Of a stretch of DNA of 38,895 nucleotides, positions 1 through 7,966 are shown piece by piece. Position numbers and translations under genes: made by a program. The DNA lies in contig JBJKRF010000015.1 of the NCBI GenBank assembly GCA_046704785.1, positions 1-38,895 on the forward strand, given 5' to 3'. The notes under the pieces are model-generated. The model made no database searches. It was given only the letters and a program-made list of their open reading frames with translations, and was not told where the DNA came from. The stretch comes from JBJKRF01 sp046704785. Its GTDB lineage: Bacteria; Chloroflexota; Anaerolineae; Anaerolineales; Villigracilaceae. Every line of letters starts with the position of its first letter. The stretch's first letter is position 1.

Positions 1-247
1 ATCACCAAATTGGGTTCCCAGGTATTATTCGCTGTGTTAAGCTTTTACAAAACCGATTTCCCTACCGCTTTTCAGGCTCTATCATGATTTGCGCGTTCAA
101 TGCAAATGTTGTTCTGTAATACTATACTGTGCATAGTAAGAAGCTCCCCCCTTCTGCCGGAGAGTATGTTCCTGGTCAAATGGATAGGAGCAAATACCCG
201 CCTGGAGCACAGAGTGCAGCGAACAAATTCCCAGCCCTGAAAACATA

Positions 248-269
248 AACCCCACTTGCGTGGGGCTTC
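248..269 (-). terminator. Hairpin with GCAA tetraloop, probable terminator
   Basis: Read on the minus strand the stem is AAGCCCCAC, the loop GCAA, then GTGGGGTTT (nine pairs, one G-U), followed by ATGTTTTC. The U-rich side is on the minus strand, so it probably ends the leftward ndk transcript. On the plus strand the hairpin is followed by CATTCATG, which is a poor tract. Confidence 0.55.
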
Positions 270-343
270 ATTCATGCAAAATGTGCGCGGCCCGTGCGCC
301 GCACACATCCTGTCAGCATCCCATTTGATTACCACAGAGGAGA

Positions 344-371
344 ATATGAGTCGTCCCTAAAGGACTCATAT
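344..371 (-). terminator. Hairpin 20 nt after the ndk stop
   Basis: This is a perfect 9-bp inverted repeat (ATATGAGTC / GACTCATAT) with a 10-nt loop, immediately 3' of ndk. It lacks a U-tract on either side, so it is more likely an mRNA 3'-end stabiliser or a weak terminator that works with the hairpin at 248-269. Confidence 0.35.
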
Positions 372-391
372 GAAGCGTAAATTTTACCCCG

Positions 392-841
392 CTATTCAAA
401 AATCCATTTATCGACTTCGCGCGCCCAGTCGACAAGTTCCTCTTTCTTGAACCACAGAGCCGCCTCGCTCTCACCGTTTTCCGGCGAATCCGAGGCGTGT
501 GTGATGTTGCGTCCAACTTCCAGGGCAAAGTCGTGCCGGACGGTGCCAGGCGCGGCCTCCCACGGACGCGTCGCGCCCATCGTCTGACGAATGGCGGCTA
601 CAGCGTTCGGTCCTTCCCAAACCATCGCCATTACGGGTGCAGACGTAATGTAGGCGATCAGGCCATCATAAAAAGGTTTGCCTTTATGCACGGCATAATG
701 GGCCTCGGCCAGTTCCTTACTGACTTGCATGAACTTCGCTGCAACCAAGCGCAAGCCACGCCGTTCGAGACGCGAAATGACTTCACCGACCAAGGCGCGT
801 TGCACGCCATCCGGTTTTACGAGCACAAGAGAACGTTCCAC
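392..841 (-). CDS. ndk: Nucleoside diphosphate kinase
   Basis: Transfers the gamma-phosphate of ATP to NDPs through a phosphohistidine, balancing NTP and dNTP pools in the cytosol. The protein has the family start ERSLVLVKPDGVQR and the active-site segment NITHASDSPE, whose His is the phosphate carrier (residue 115 from the chosen start). Length is 149 aa, normal for the family. I chose the GTG at 841 rather than the in-frame ATG at 853: GGAGG (851-847) sits 5 nt before the GTG but overlaps the ATG itself, and homologues begin with M-E-R. A hairpin plus T7 tract lies just upstream. The gene is probably transcribed alone. Confidence 0.95.
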   Translation of the reverse strand: MERSLVLVKPDGVQRALVGEVISRLERRGLRLVAAKFMQVSKELAEAHYAVHKGKPFYDGLIAYITSAPVMAMVWEGPNAVAAIRQTMGATRPWEAAPGTVRHDFALEVGRNITHASDSPENGESEAALWFKKEELVDWAREVDKWIFE

Positions 842-855
842 AAAAGCCTCCATAC

Positions 856-887
856 AAAAAAATCACTCGGAGCTTTACTCCGAGTGA
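856..887 (-). terminator. Strong hairpin plus T7 between the TPR gene and ndk
   Basis: A perfect 10-bp stem (TCACTCGGAG / CTCCGAGTGA, 5-nt loop) at 863-887 is followed on the minus strand by seven T residues (862-856), the textbook shape of an intrinsic terminator. It lies about 95 nt after the TPR gene stop and ends only 4 nt before the ndk SD. It either terminates the TPR transcript or acts as a 5'-leader attenuator for ndk. Confidence 0.8.
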
Positions 888-890
888 GAA

Positions 891-896
891 ATTCTA
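891..896 (-). promoter_or_regulatory. Candidate extended -10 for ndk
   Basis: The minus strand reads TGGTAGAAT, an exact TGn extended -10 (TG-G-TAGAAT). The -35 region is weak (GCTGAA at 17 bp), as often seen with extended -10 promoters. The predicted start, near 884, falls inside the 863-887 hairpin, so the ndk leader would begin with most of that stem. Confidence 0.4.
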
Positions 897-979
897 CCAC
901 AGGTAGCCATCCCTTCAGCACGAAAACGACGGTTCTCTAGGTTTTCTGTAACGAAGAATAGATATGGGGACATCTCGCT

Positions 980-3900
980 TTAGCGCAGCAATTCTTCCGC
1001 CTTAGTATAAGAGTCCAGGGCCTCCTGCAAGCGATTGGCACGCGTGTAGGCGTCACCCAACGTCTGCCAGACAACGACATCCACCGGATGGCGATAGGTG
1101 GCCTCCTGCAAATCATAGATCGCTTCCTCGAGCAATTTTCCCTTTTTGATCAACTTAGCATACTGCGCCATAGCTTCATCCAGGGCACCGCCGCCAAGCA
1201 ACTCACGAGCCTTATACAGCACCGGCCCATCCTTATCATCCAGCACTGCCGTTTGACGGACGGCCGGATTCACCGACGCCCGCTGCCCTGTAGCTGCTGG
1301 AGGAGCCGCAGGAATCGGCTCTGGCTGCTCGGAGGCCGGTTCTGGAGCGGCGGGAGGCGTCGGCTCATCAAGCGGCACCAATTCGGTTTCGTCCGAAGGG
1401 GGAGGTGTTTCCGGGACAGAGGCAGAAGTCGCGGCTGCCGGTGTTGGCGGAGTCGATGGGGGTTGTGTCGATGGAACCGCAGCGTCTGCTGGCACCCAAT
1501 TGGAAACTTCCGAGGGCTGCGGAGGCTGTTCATCTGCCGACCGGTCTTTCAGCCAATCGGGCAGTTCATCAGAGGCCACATCCTGCTGCGAAACAGGCGT
1601 ATTGGTTTTTTGCAGCCATTCTGGGATACTTTCTTCCTGCGTGCGGGCCTGCGCTGGTGCCGACTCTGCCGGCGCGGCTGGAACGGGAGGCGTTGACGGA
1701 GCTGGCGGCTCCGGCGCCTGAGGCGGCGTTTCAGTTGCAGGCTGATCCCACGGCATGGTCGGCAACGACTCATTCTGCGCCGAATCCTGTTCTTCCCACG
1801 GCATCGTCCCGCCAGATTCCTGGTCAGACGTTCGTAACCCGGCCAACCAATCGTCTTCTGTAGCCAACGGCTTCGCAGGTTCCTGTTTTTCCTGCGCCGG
1901 AATTTGCCCAGTACTCGAATCGGCTTGCGGCGCTTCATTTTGGTCAGATACCAGACTCTTCAACCACGCATCGGTATCATCAGACTCCGAGGCTGGCGGT
2001 GTGGATTGGGTCGGCGACTCCTGTGCATTTGACATTTGATCCGTCAAGCCGGGTTGCTGCTCCGCCTGCACAGCAGGCTTTTCTTCGGGCTTTGCGTTCT
2101 GCCCGGCGGCCAGACCATCCAGCCACTTCAAGGTATCGTCTTGCTCCGGTTCTTTCGTTTCAGGAGTAGAAGCAGGTGCAGGTACTGGCGCCGTTGTCGG
2201 CGGCTTCTGCACTTGGTCGACCCACTCCGGTGCCTGTTCTTTACGCTCATTGGGATTGGTAATCAGTTCTTCCGCCTTAGCGCCCTGCTTCTGTGCCAGA
2301 CTCTCCAGCCACTTCATGGCGTCGTCCTGCTCCATCTCAGTCGTCCCAGGCTCGGAGATCAACGGCGAAAGTTCACCGCTCACCGGTTCGGCATCCACTT
2401 CGGCGGGTGGCTCCGGAGCGGATGCCGCCGGTGCTTTGGGTTGAGGGACGGCAGGCGCAGCAGGCGCAACAGGTGTGCCTGCAACAGGTACATCCGGCGT
2501 ATCCTGCACTTTATTCACCCAATCGGGGAGTTGTTCCTTGCGCTCATCGGGATTGGTAATCAATTCTTCCGCTTTGGCGCCCTGCTTCTGGGCCAGGCTC
2601 TCCAGCCACTTCATGGCGTCGTCCTGCTCCACTTCACTAGTCCCGGGCCCGGAGATCAACGGCGAAAGCGGAGGAATCTCTTCATCTTCGTCAGAAACCG
2701 CGTGGGAAGCCTGCGGCGGCGTTTGCGAAGCCGCAGGCGCGGGGGCGACTTGCTGACTTGCTGGAGGCGGTGGAGGCGTCTGCGGCGCAGGAGCTGGCTG
2801 CGACGGGGCCTGTTGTCCCTGAGAGGGTTGTGAGGCCGTCGGCGCGGGAGGCGTCTGCGGCGGAGTCGGGGGCGTTTGCGAAGCCGCAGGCGTAGATTCG
2901 CCCGCAGCAGGGGTCTCGCCTGCCAGTCCACGTAACCAATCCAATTCCGCTCCCTGGGCGTCCGTTGAAGCAGGTGTTGAAGGGGCTTGCGTTTGGTTTG
3001 GCGTGGGCGTCTGTTCTTGCAGCCAATCTGGCAAATTTGTGTCCTGCGCAGCAGGTTGTGGCTCTGGTTGCGCCGCGGGCTGCTGCGGGGCGGAGCCGAT
3101 ATCTTTCAACCAGTCAGGAAGGTCCTCACCGCCTTGTTCAGAAGGTTGAGGGGGTTGATCGTTGGGAGTTGACATAACTTCTCCTGTTTCCGCTGGTTGT
3201 GGATTTTCTTGCGTTGGCGATGGTGGTTCTTTACCTGTTACGGTTGGGCTGGCTTCCGCTGGTTTGGCAGCTTGCAGTTCAGGCTTGGCTGACGCGTTCG
3301 TCCCTGCTTCAGGCTGTGCGGTTTCTTCTGAAGCCTGCCCAGTGCCCAGCCCGGCCAGCCAGTCAAGATCTTCCTGTGCCACAGGCGCATCGGGTGTTGT
3401 TTCCTTCTCTTCTTGTGGCTGAGAGGCCGCACCGGGAGGCGCCATGGCCTTCAACCAATCGGGGATTTCCGCAGCTGCCAATTCGGGCGCGGACTCGTCG
3501 TCAGCCGGCGAGGTCTCATCGGCGGTCTCAACCGGCCCTTCCTGCGCCTCGCCGCTGGAAGGTTCCCAGCCCGCTTCCTTCATCCAGTCTGGAATGTTGG
3601 CGTCTGAGTTTGTGGCCGCAACGCTACTTGCAGGCTGTTCGGGCGCATCCAGGCTCATGGGAGAAGAGGCATCCCATTCAAGGCGTTCAATACCAACAGC
3701 ATTATCCGGCACATTGGCAACTTCAAAAATGGAGCCACTGACAAACGCTGCGTATGGGTCCAACGCCTGAACACGCTTGCGATAGACATCGACGCTCTGC
3801 GCCAGGCTGGTGCCGGGCAAAACCTCGACGAGAATACGGTTGCCATCCAGGCAATAGGGATACTGCTTGAGCAGGTCTGTACAAACATCAACCGCTTCCA

Positions 3901-4441
3901 CCTTTTGCCCGCCCTGATAATAGGCGCGCGCCAAAAGGACTTTCATATCATTACGCGTGGCATCTTCTGCCAAAACTGCTTTGATCTCAGCCACGGCTTG
4001 CTGGTACTGCCCGCCCTTGACATACATCTGGGCCAGCGCCCCACGCGTCAACCGGATTTTGGGTGGTTCGAGTCCATCGCGACGGCCATACAGACGGCGT
4101 AATTCCTCCTGTACACCCGCGTTGGACGGGTTGATCTCAAAAGCACGCTCCATGTGCCAGATGCCCGCATCCAAATCTTTTTGTTCATCACGAATAATAC
4201 TCATTCCCAAATGCGAGACGAAATCATCGGGAACAGCCAACAAAACGCGCTGGAAGATGTCTTCGGCATCTGGATAGCGGTGCGATTCAAGGTAAGCCTT
4301 GCCTAATAATCGATACGGCTCCAAATATTTCGAGTAAGTCTTCAAAATGTACTGACAATGAGCAATCGCCTCGTCCAGGTGTCCCTGGTCGATCATCGTT
4401 TCGATTTCTCGATTGTAGACACGTAAAGCCACTTTGGTCAT
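980..4441 (-). CDS. TPR protein with long Pro/Ala/Gln linker and PDWL motifs
   Basis: An 1153-aa protein with no signal peptide or membrane helix visible. Residues 1-220 look like tandem TPR helices (YNREIETMIDQGHLDEAI, YQQAVAEIKAVL, GQKVEAVDVCTDLL). Residues about 260-1060 are low complexity, rich in Pro, Ala, Gln and Glu, and punctuated by some 16-18 short acidic/aromatic motifs such as IPDWMKEAG, IPDWLKAMA, LPDWLKDIG, LPDWLQEQT, MKWLESLAQ and IPEWLQKTN. A last TPR pair covers about 1072-1153. The TPR ends suggest a scaffold; the repeated motif could be a ligand read by a partner or by the protein's own TPRs (inference). The start at 4441 has GGAG 7 nt upstream. Similar architectures occur in Anaerolineae; no function is known to me. 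Confidence 0.85.
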   Translation of the reverse strand: MTKVALRVYNREIETMIDQGHLDEAIAHCQYILKTYSKYLEPYRLLGKAYLESHRYPDAEDIFQRVLLAVPDDFVSHLGMSIIRDEQKDLDAGIWHMERAFEINPSNAGVQEELRRLYGRRDGLEPPKIRLTRGALAQMYVKGGQYQQAVAEIKAVLAEDATRNDMKVLLARAYYQGGQKVEAVDVCTDLLKQYPYCLDGNRILVEVLPGTSLAQSVDVYRKRVQALDPYAAFVSGSIFEVANVPDNAVGIERLEWDASSPMSLDAPEQPASSVAATNSDANIPDWMKEAGWEPSSGEAQEGPVETADETSPADDESAPELAAAEIPDWLKAMAPPGAASQPQEEKETTPDAPVAQEDLDWLAGLGTGQASEETAQPEAGTNASAKPELQAAKPAEASPTVTGKEPPSPTQENPQPAETGEVMSTPNDQPPQPSEQGGEDLPDWLKDIGSAPQQPAAQPEPQPAAQDTNLPDWLQEQTPTPNQTQAPSTPASTDAQGAELDWLRGLAGETPAAGESTPAASQTPPTPPQTPPAPTASQPSQGQQAPSQPAPAPQTPPPPPASQQVAPAPAASQTPPQASHAVSDEDEEIPPLSPLISGPGTSEVEQDDAMKWLESLAQKQGAKAEELITNPDERKEQLPDWVNKVQDTPDVPVAGTPVAPAAPAVPQPKAPAASAPEPPAEVDAEPVSGELSPLISEPGTTEMEQDDAMKWLESLAQKQGAKAEELITNPNERKEQAPEWVDQVQKPPTTAPVPAPASTPETKEPEQDDTLKWLDGLAAGQNAKPEEKPAVQAEQQPGLTDQMSNAQESPTQSTPPASESDDTDAWLKSLVSDQNEAPQADSSTGQIPAQEKQEPAKPLATEDDWLAGLRTSDQESGGTMPWEEQDSAQNESLPTMPWDQPATETPPQAPEPPAPSTPPVPAAPAESAPAQARTQEESIPEWLQKTNTPVSQQDVASDELPDWLKDRSADEQPPQPSEVSNWVPADAAVPSTQPPSTPPTPAAATSASVPETPPPSDETELVPLDEPTPPAAPEPASEQPEPIPAAPPAATGQRASVNPAVRQTAVLDDKDGPVLYKARELLGGGALDEAMAQYAKLIKKGKLLEEAIYDLQEATYRHPVDVVVWQTLGDAYTRANRLQEALDSYTKAEELLR
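2235..2371. repeat. Direct repeat copy A inside the TPR gene
   Basis: About 137 bp nearly identical to 2532-2668, at an offset of 297 bp (99 codons). It encodes residues about 691-736 (LSPLISEPGTTEMEQDDAMKW and onward). The differences seen include both silent and conservative changes, which points to an internal segmental duplication kept under selection. Confidence 0.85.
2532..2668. repeat. Direct repeat copy B inside the TPR gene
   Basis: Partner of 2235-2371, encoding residues about 592-637 (LSPLISGPGTSEVEQDDAMKW and onward). Each copy carries one MKWLESLAQ motif and is followed by a PDWV/PEWV motif. Confidence 0.85.
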
Positions 4442-4493
4442 CAGCTACTCCGTCGTTTAAGTATGCAACAATCCACCGGAGAATGCAAGTTGT

Positions 4494-5789
4494 TCAGTCA
4501 TAGAACAAAGGTAGGGGGGGCACGGGCGCCTCGCTGAACTGGTGGGCCGCCAACACACGCTTTTGTGCCTGCCGCAATCGTGTGCGATCGTTTGCATGAA
4601 CCACAAAGAGCGTTTCGCCAGCCTGCACCTGGTCGCCTACTTTGTGCAAAATCTCAAGACCTACGGCATGGTCGATGGGGTCGCCTTTATGCGTACGGCC
4701 AGCGCCCAACATCACCGAGGCTTCACCGATCATCTGCGCATTGACCTGGGAAAGGGAACCGCTGCACGGCGCCGGGACGCTTTCGACGAAACAGGCCTTT
4801 TCCATTTTTTCAGGATGATCCACATAGGACACATCCCCCCCTTGCGCAATCACCAGTTGACGAAACTTCTCGAACGCCGAACCGCTTTCCAACACCCCTT
4901 CCACCAACTTGCGCCCAGCCTCCAGATTTTCGGCGCGCCCCCCAAGCACGAGCAAACGCGCACCGGCATGCAAGCAATGCGCACGAAAATCCGCAGGACC
5001 TCCACCATGAAGCACGTCGAGGGCCTCCTTTACTTCCAAAGCATTGCCAACCGCTATGCCGAGCGGCTGGTTCATATCAGAAAGCAGGAACTCTGCCTTT
5101 CGCCCAACCTGCTCGCCAATAGAAACCATCAAACCGGCGAGCGCACGCGCATCGACGAGATTGCGCATGAAGGCGCCCAGACCAACCTTGACATCCAACA
5201 GAATCGCCTGCGCCCCAGACGCAATTTTCTTGCTCATAATAGACGAGGCAATCAAGGGAATGGATCGTACCGTCCCGGTTACATCGCGCAAGGCGTACAA
5301 TTTTCCGTCCGCAGGCGCCAAGTCCGCAGATTGGCCCGTGAGCACAATGCCAATTTCTTTAAGTTGCTGTTTGAATTCGTCGGTGCTGAGGTCGACACGA
5401 TACCCCGGGATCGACTCGATCTTGTCGAGCGTGCCGCCGCTGAAGCCCAAGCCCCGCCCCGACATTTTTCCACATGGCAGGGTACAGGCTGCAACGATGG
5501 GCAACACAGTGAGCGAGGTCTTATCGCCGACGCCACCTGTTGAATGTTTGTCTACGGCAACATCCACTACATCTGAAAGATCGAGCGTCTTGCCGGAATA
5601 CGCCATCGCCAACGTCAGGTCGGTTGTCTCGCGGGCAGTCATCCCATTGAGCACTACGGCCATCGCCCAGGACGCAGCCTGATAGTCCGGAATCTCGCCC
5701 CGGGTAAAATTTTCAACGAAAAAATCGATTTCTTCCTTGGTTAGTTCGCCTTTATCGCGTTTTTTGATGATGAGATCCACGGCGCGCAT
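4494..5789 (-). CDS. pdp: Pyrimidine-nucleoside phosphorylase
   Basis: Cleaves uridine, thymidine or deoxyuridine with phosphate to the base and (deoxy)ribose-1-phosphate, in pyrimidine salvage. At 431 aa it matches the family length. The phosphate/K+-binding loop KHSTGGVGDK is at 81-90, and the family signature SGRGLGFSGGTLDKIE is at 110-125, with Ser where Thr or Ala is usual. The start at 5789 has AGGAG 7 nt upstream. It lies 52 bp downstream of the TPR gene start on the same strand and may be co-transcribed with it. Thymidine phosphorylase (deoA) is the close alternative; the length and the KHSTGG and SGRGLG loops do not by themselves settle substrate specificity. Confidence 0.92.
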   Translation of the reverse strand: MRAVDLIIKKRDKGELTKEEIDFFVENFTRGEIPDYQAASWAMAVVLNGMTARETTDLTLAMAYSGKTLDLSDVVDVAVDKHSTGGVGDKTSLTVLPIVAACTLPCGKMSGRGLGFSGGTLDKIESIPGYRVDLSTDEFKQQLKEIGIVLTGQSADLAPADGKLYALRDVTGTVRSIPLIASSIMSKKIASGAQAILLDVKVGLGAFMRNLVDARALAGLMVSIGEQVGRKAEFLLSDMNQPLGIAVGNALEVKEALDVLHGGGPADFRAHCLHAGARLLVLGGRAENLEAGRKLVEGVLESGSAFEKFRQLVIAQGGDVSYVDHPEKMEKACFVESVPAPCSGSLSQVNAQMIGEASVMLGAGRTHKGDPIDHAVGLEILHKVGDQVQAGETLFVVHANDRTRLRQAQKRVLAAHQFSEAPVPPLPLFYD

Positions 5790-5934
5790 CGGATTACTCC
5801 TGAACTCGTATTCTATTTTATCTTAAAAACAGAAAATCGCATGCCGGGGACATTACACTATACATGCAAAAGCGGCCAAATTCCGCGGTAAGAACGTTCC
5901 CAAAGTCGCGGACAGCCCGTCAAAATACCCTTAT

Positions 5935-5970
5935 AAAGCAAAACTGAGATAAACCGGGGTTTGTCTCAGT
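5935..5970 (-). terminator. Terminator after the cyanophycinase-like gene
   Basis: On the minus strand a 12-13-bp hairpin (outer arms ACTGAGA / TCTCAGT, inner AAACC / GGTTT) at 5970-5943 lies 10 nt past the stop and is followed by TTTGCTTTATAA. The rest of the 190-bp gap to the next start holds no gene. A TATAGT near 5865 and a TAGAAT near 5810 are possible -10 boxes for the phosphorylase, neither with a good -35. Confidence 0.7.
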
Positions 5971-5980
5971 AAAATCAGCG

Positions 5981-7021
5981 TCATGACTTGTCCAGTTTTG
6001 GGCCATCCGGCGTATCCTGAACCGTCCAGCCCAGCGCCGCAATCTTATGACGCAACTCATCGGCAGTCCCCCAGTCCTTGCGTTCACGGGCGGCCTGGCG
6101 TTGTTCCGATAGTTTCACCACCTTCTCTGGTGGCTGGTTGTTCAGCGCTTCCAAGGGGGGCGTCGAATAGACGGCCTGCCACACGTCGGGGGCAATCCCC
6201 GCGTCGAGCGGCTCAGGTGGCGTCATGGGCCCAAGTTTGCTCATCGAAAAAGACGAACCGGTTGGAAAAATCTCCGGGGTGGACTCGCGCACCAACGAAA
6301 CGGAACTGACCCCCATCACGCGACACTCGTGCGCCTCGAAGTCCAGAATCAAGCCGGTATGTTCGTCCAGGCCGATCGTGGTATGGCCGGCGGGGAGTTG
6401 GGCGCTCCAGATTGCGAAGCGATCCAAGCCCAGGAAACAGCGGCTGGTGTCCACATCGGAACCGCCCTCGGCGTTGTTCCAGTGCGGGACGAAAGAAAGC
6501 GGCGTGCCAAAGTCGGCGAAGAAGTTCAGGCCGGGGACGGTATGAACGTCCATGCCAACCTTGTAAATCTCATAGACGGGCACGCCAATCTGCCCGACGG
6601 CAATTGTCGCCGCACTGGCGAAGACCAGCGTAGCGCCCATACGATGCCGGGCGCGTATCATGTCCCAGGCGCGCGTATCTTTGAGTTGGCGGACGGCGTA
6701 GGTTGGGCTGCCGGGCCCCATGAAAATCAGGTTGGCATGCAACAGAGGCGCGGTAATTTCCGGGTCGTCGGGACTAAAGGCTGTACCCTTTTTCCGGGCC
6801 GGGATGACGTCCACTTGCGGGTGATAGTTTTGCAGGCGGGTTTTGAAGAAATCGGCTACGCGTCCGGCCACCTGATCGGAATTCAGTTCAAACCCTGCCG
6901 GCGTCTCCATTATAGCGATACGCAGAGGGTCAGAAATCTGTTGGGCCAGGGTTTCGAAAATGCGCCCACCGGCCAACGAAGTCTCGCCGGAGCCCATGAA
7001 GGCAATCAGGCCAATGGTCAT
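5981..7021 (-). CDS. Cyanophycinase/S51-like protein with CysRS-type tail
   Basis: A 346-aa protein. Residues 1-265 resemble the cyanophycinase/peptidase E (S51) class I glutamine-amidotransferase-like fold: IGLIAFMGSGETSLAGG at the N-terminus, the GPGSPTYAVRQL turn at 102-113, the candidate nucleophile Ser136 in VFASAAT (family usually GxSAGA), and FVPHW and LDEHTGL later. Residues about 300-343 (LSEQRQAARERKDWGTADEL, then GWTVQDTPDG) match the C-terminal tail of cysteinyl-tRNA synthetase. That tail is unexpected in a peptidase-like protein. I chose ATG 7021 because AAGGAG sits 8 nt upstream; the longer frame to 7087 adds residues without family similarity. Substrate unknown. Confidence 0.8.
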   Translation of the reverse strand: MTIGLIAFMGSGETSLAGGRIFETLAQQISDPLRIAIMETPAGFELNSDQVAGRVADFFKTRLQNYHPQVDVIPARKKGTAFSPDDPEITAPLLHANLIFMGPGSPTYAVRQLKDTRAWDMIRARHRMGATLVFASAATIAVGQIGVPVYEIYKVGMDVHTVPGLNFFADFGTPLSFVPHWNNAEGGSDVDTSRCFLGLDRFAIWSAQLPAGHTTIGLDEHTGLILDFEAHECRVMGVSSVSLVRESTPEIFPTGSSFSMSKLGPMTPPEPLDAGIAPDVWQAVYSTPPLEALNNQPPEKVVKLSEQRQAARERKDWGTADELRHKIAALGWTVQDTPDGPKLDKS

Positions 7022-7159
7022 TGTATGTACTCCTTTATTTTCGTCACAAACGCCAGGACTAAAAATCGTTTCTGACTCCCGGGACATCTCTTGTGCCGCA
7101 ACAACCTTGCGCCTTCATGAAGTTGCGGTACTTGATTGGTAAGTTTGGCTACCCAATCG

Positions 7160-7837
7160 TTACAACGACTTTTCTTCGATCAATCTCCTGGCAATGCGCC
7201 AGACCTGGTCGAACATGGCGACCGTCAGTTTCCCGGTTTGCGTATTCTGGCGGCTGGGGTGGTAGGAAACCACCAGCCAAGGCCCATCCTCGAAACGATA
7301 GGCGGCGGCGTGGGCAAATTTCCAGGCGGGTTTGCGTGAGGCATAGATGCGCAGCAACCTGTTGAAAGCGACACGGCCTAATGCAACCAGCACGCCTGGC
7401 CGAATCAGGGCCAATTCGCGTTCCAAATAAGGCTGGCAGGTATCCAGTTCCAGCGGCGTCGGTTTATTGCCCGGCGGCGCACAACGCCCAGCGGCGCTGA
7501 TGTACAGGTCGCTCAGGCGTAAGCCGTCGTCGCGGGTGGTCGAATCGGGGCGGTTGGCGAATCCCGCGCGGAACAAGGCCGGGTACAGGAAATCGCCCGA
7601 CGCGTCTCCGGTGAACATGCGTCCGGTGCGGTTCGATCCATGCGCTCCCGGCGCCAATCCAACGACGAACACGCGGGCATGCGCGTCACCAAAGCCGGGA
7701 ACGGGTTTGCCCCAATAATCCCAATTCTGGTAGGCGCGCCGCTTGACGCTTGCCACCTCTTCGCGCCATGACACCAGACGAGGGCATCGGCGGCAAGCGA
7801 TCAGTTCTTCATTGAGAGAATCCAGAGAATCTGTCAT
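7160..7837 (-). CDS. Family 5 uracil-DNA glycosylase (UDGb), Fe-S type
   Basis: Excises uracil and other deaminated bases from DNA to start base-excision repair. The 225-aa protein has four Cys placed as 4Fe-4S ligands: C15 and C18 (CRRC), C119 and C134. The motif GLAPGAHGSNRTGRMFTGD (60-78) is the family-5 version of motif A with its Asp at 78, and SYHPSRQNTQTGK (191-203) is the DNA-intercalation motif. The extended HPSRQNT motif and the GAHGSNRTG string favour UDGb over family 4. The ATG at 7837 fits the usual N-terminus. About 140 nt separate it from the next leftward gene; an imperfect hairpin (CCGCAAC / GTTGCGG, 7096-7128) lies in that gap. Confidence 0.9.
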   Translation of the reverse strand: MTDSLDSLNEELIACRRCPRLVSWREEVASVKRRAYQNWDYWGKPVPGFGDAHARVFVVGLAPGAHGSNRTGRMFTGDASGDFLYPALFRAGFANRPDSTTRDDGLRLSDLYISAAGRCAPPGNKPTPLELDTCQPYLERELALIRPGVLVALGRVAFNRLLRIYASRKPAWKFAHAAAYRFEDGPWLVVSYHPSRQNTQTGKLTVAMFDQVWRIARRLIEEKSL

Positions 7838-7966
7838 GAGTATTCCACCAATTGGGGGTTTTCTTCGCAGTTAAAATTCAGTAAACTAGACGGGAAAGTC
7901 TGATACTTCTTACGGTTTTATCGGCTCCATAAGAACCGAAGATTTACACCATACACAGGAGAACTT

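Larger units (their letters stand above)
1..391. other. Left-edge non-coding stretch downstream of ndk
   Basis: No convincing gene is visible here. A + strand frame is open from the left edge to a TGA at 85-87 (28 codons, protein-like, ending FQALS). It could be the tail of a gene outside the window, but an open run this short is expected by chance. The stretch also holds two hairpins listed separately (248-269 and 344-371). The 87-codon minus frame over 72-335 has no family resemblance and spans one hairpin, so I do not call it. Confidence 0.4.

Noticed and set aside
72..335. 87-codon minus frame in the left-edge gap
   Set aside because: Spans the 248-269 hairpin, has unusual composition and no SD or known relatives.
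1088..3770. Many Arg/Trp- or Ser-rich frames opposite and within the TPR gene
   Set aside because: Products of the low-complexity Pro/Ala/Gln codon pattern read out of frame.
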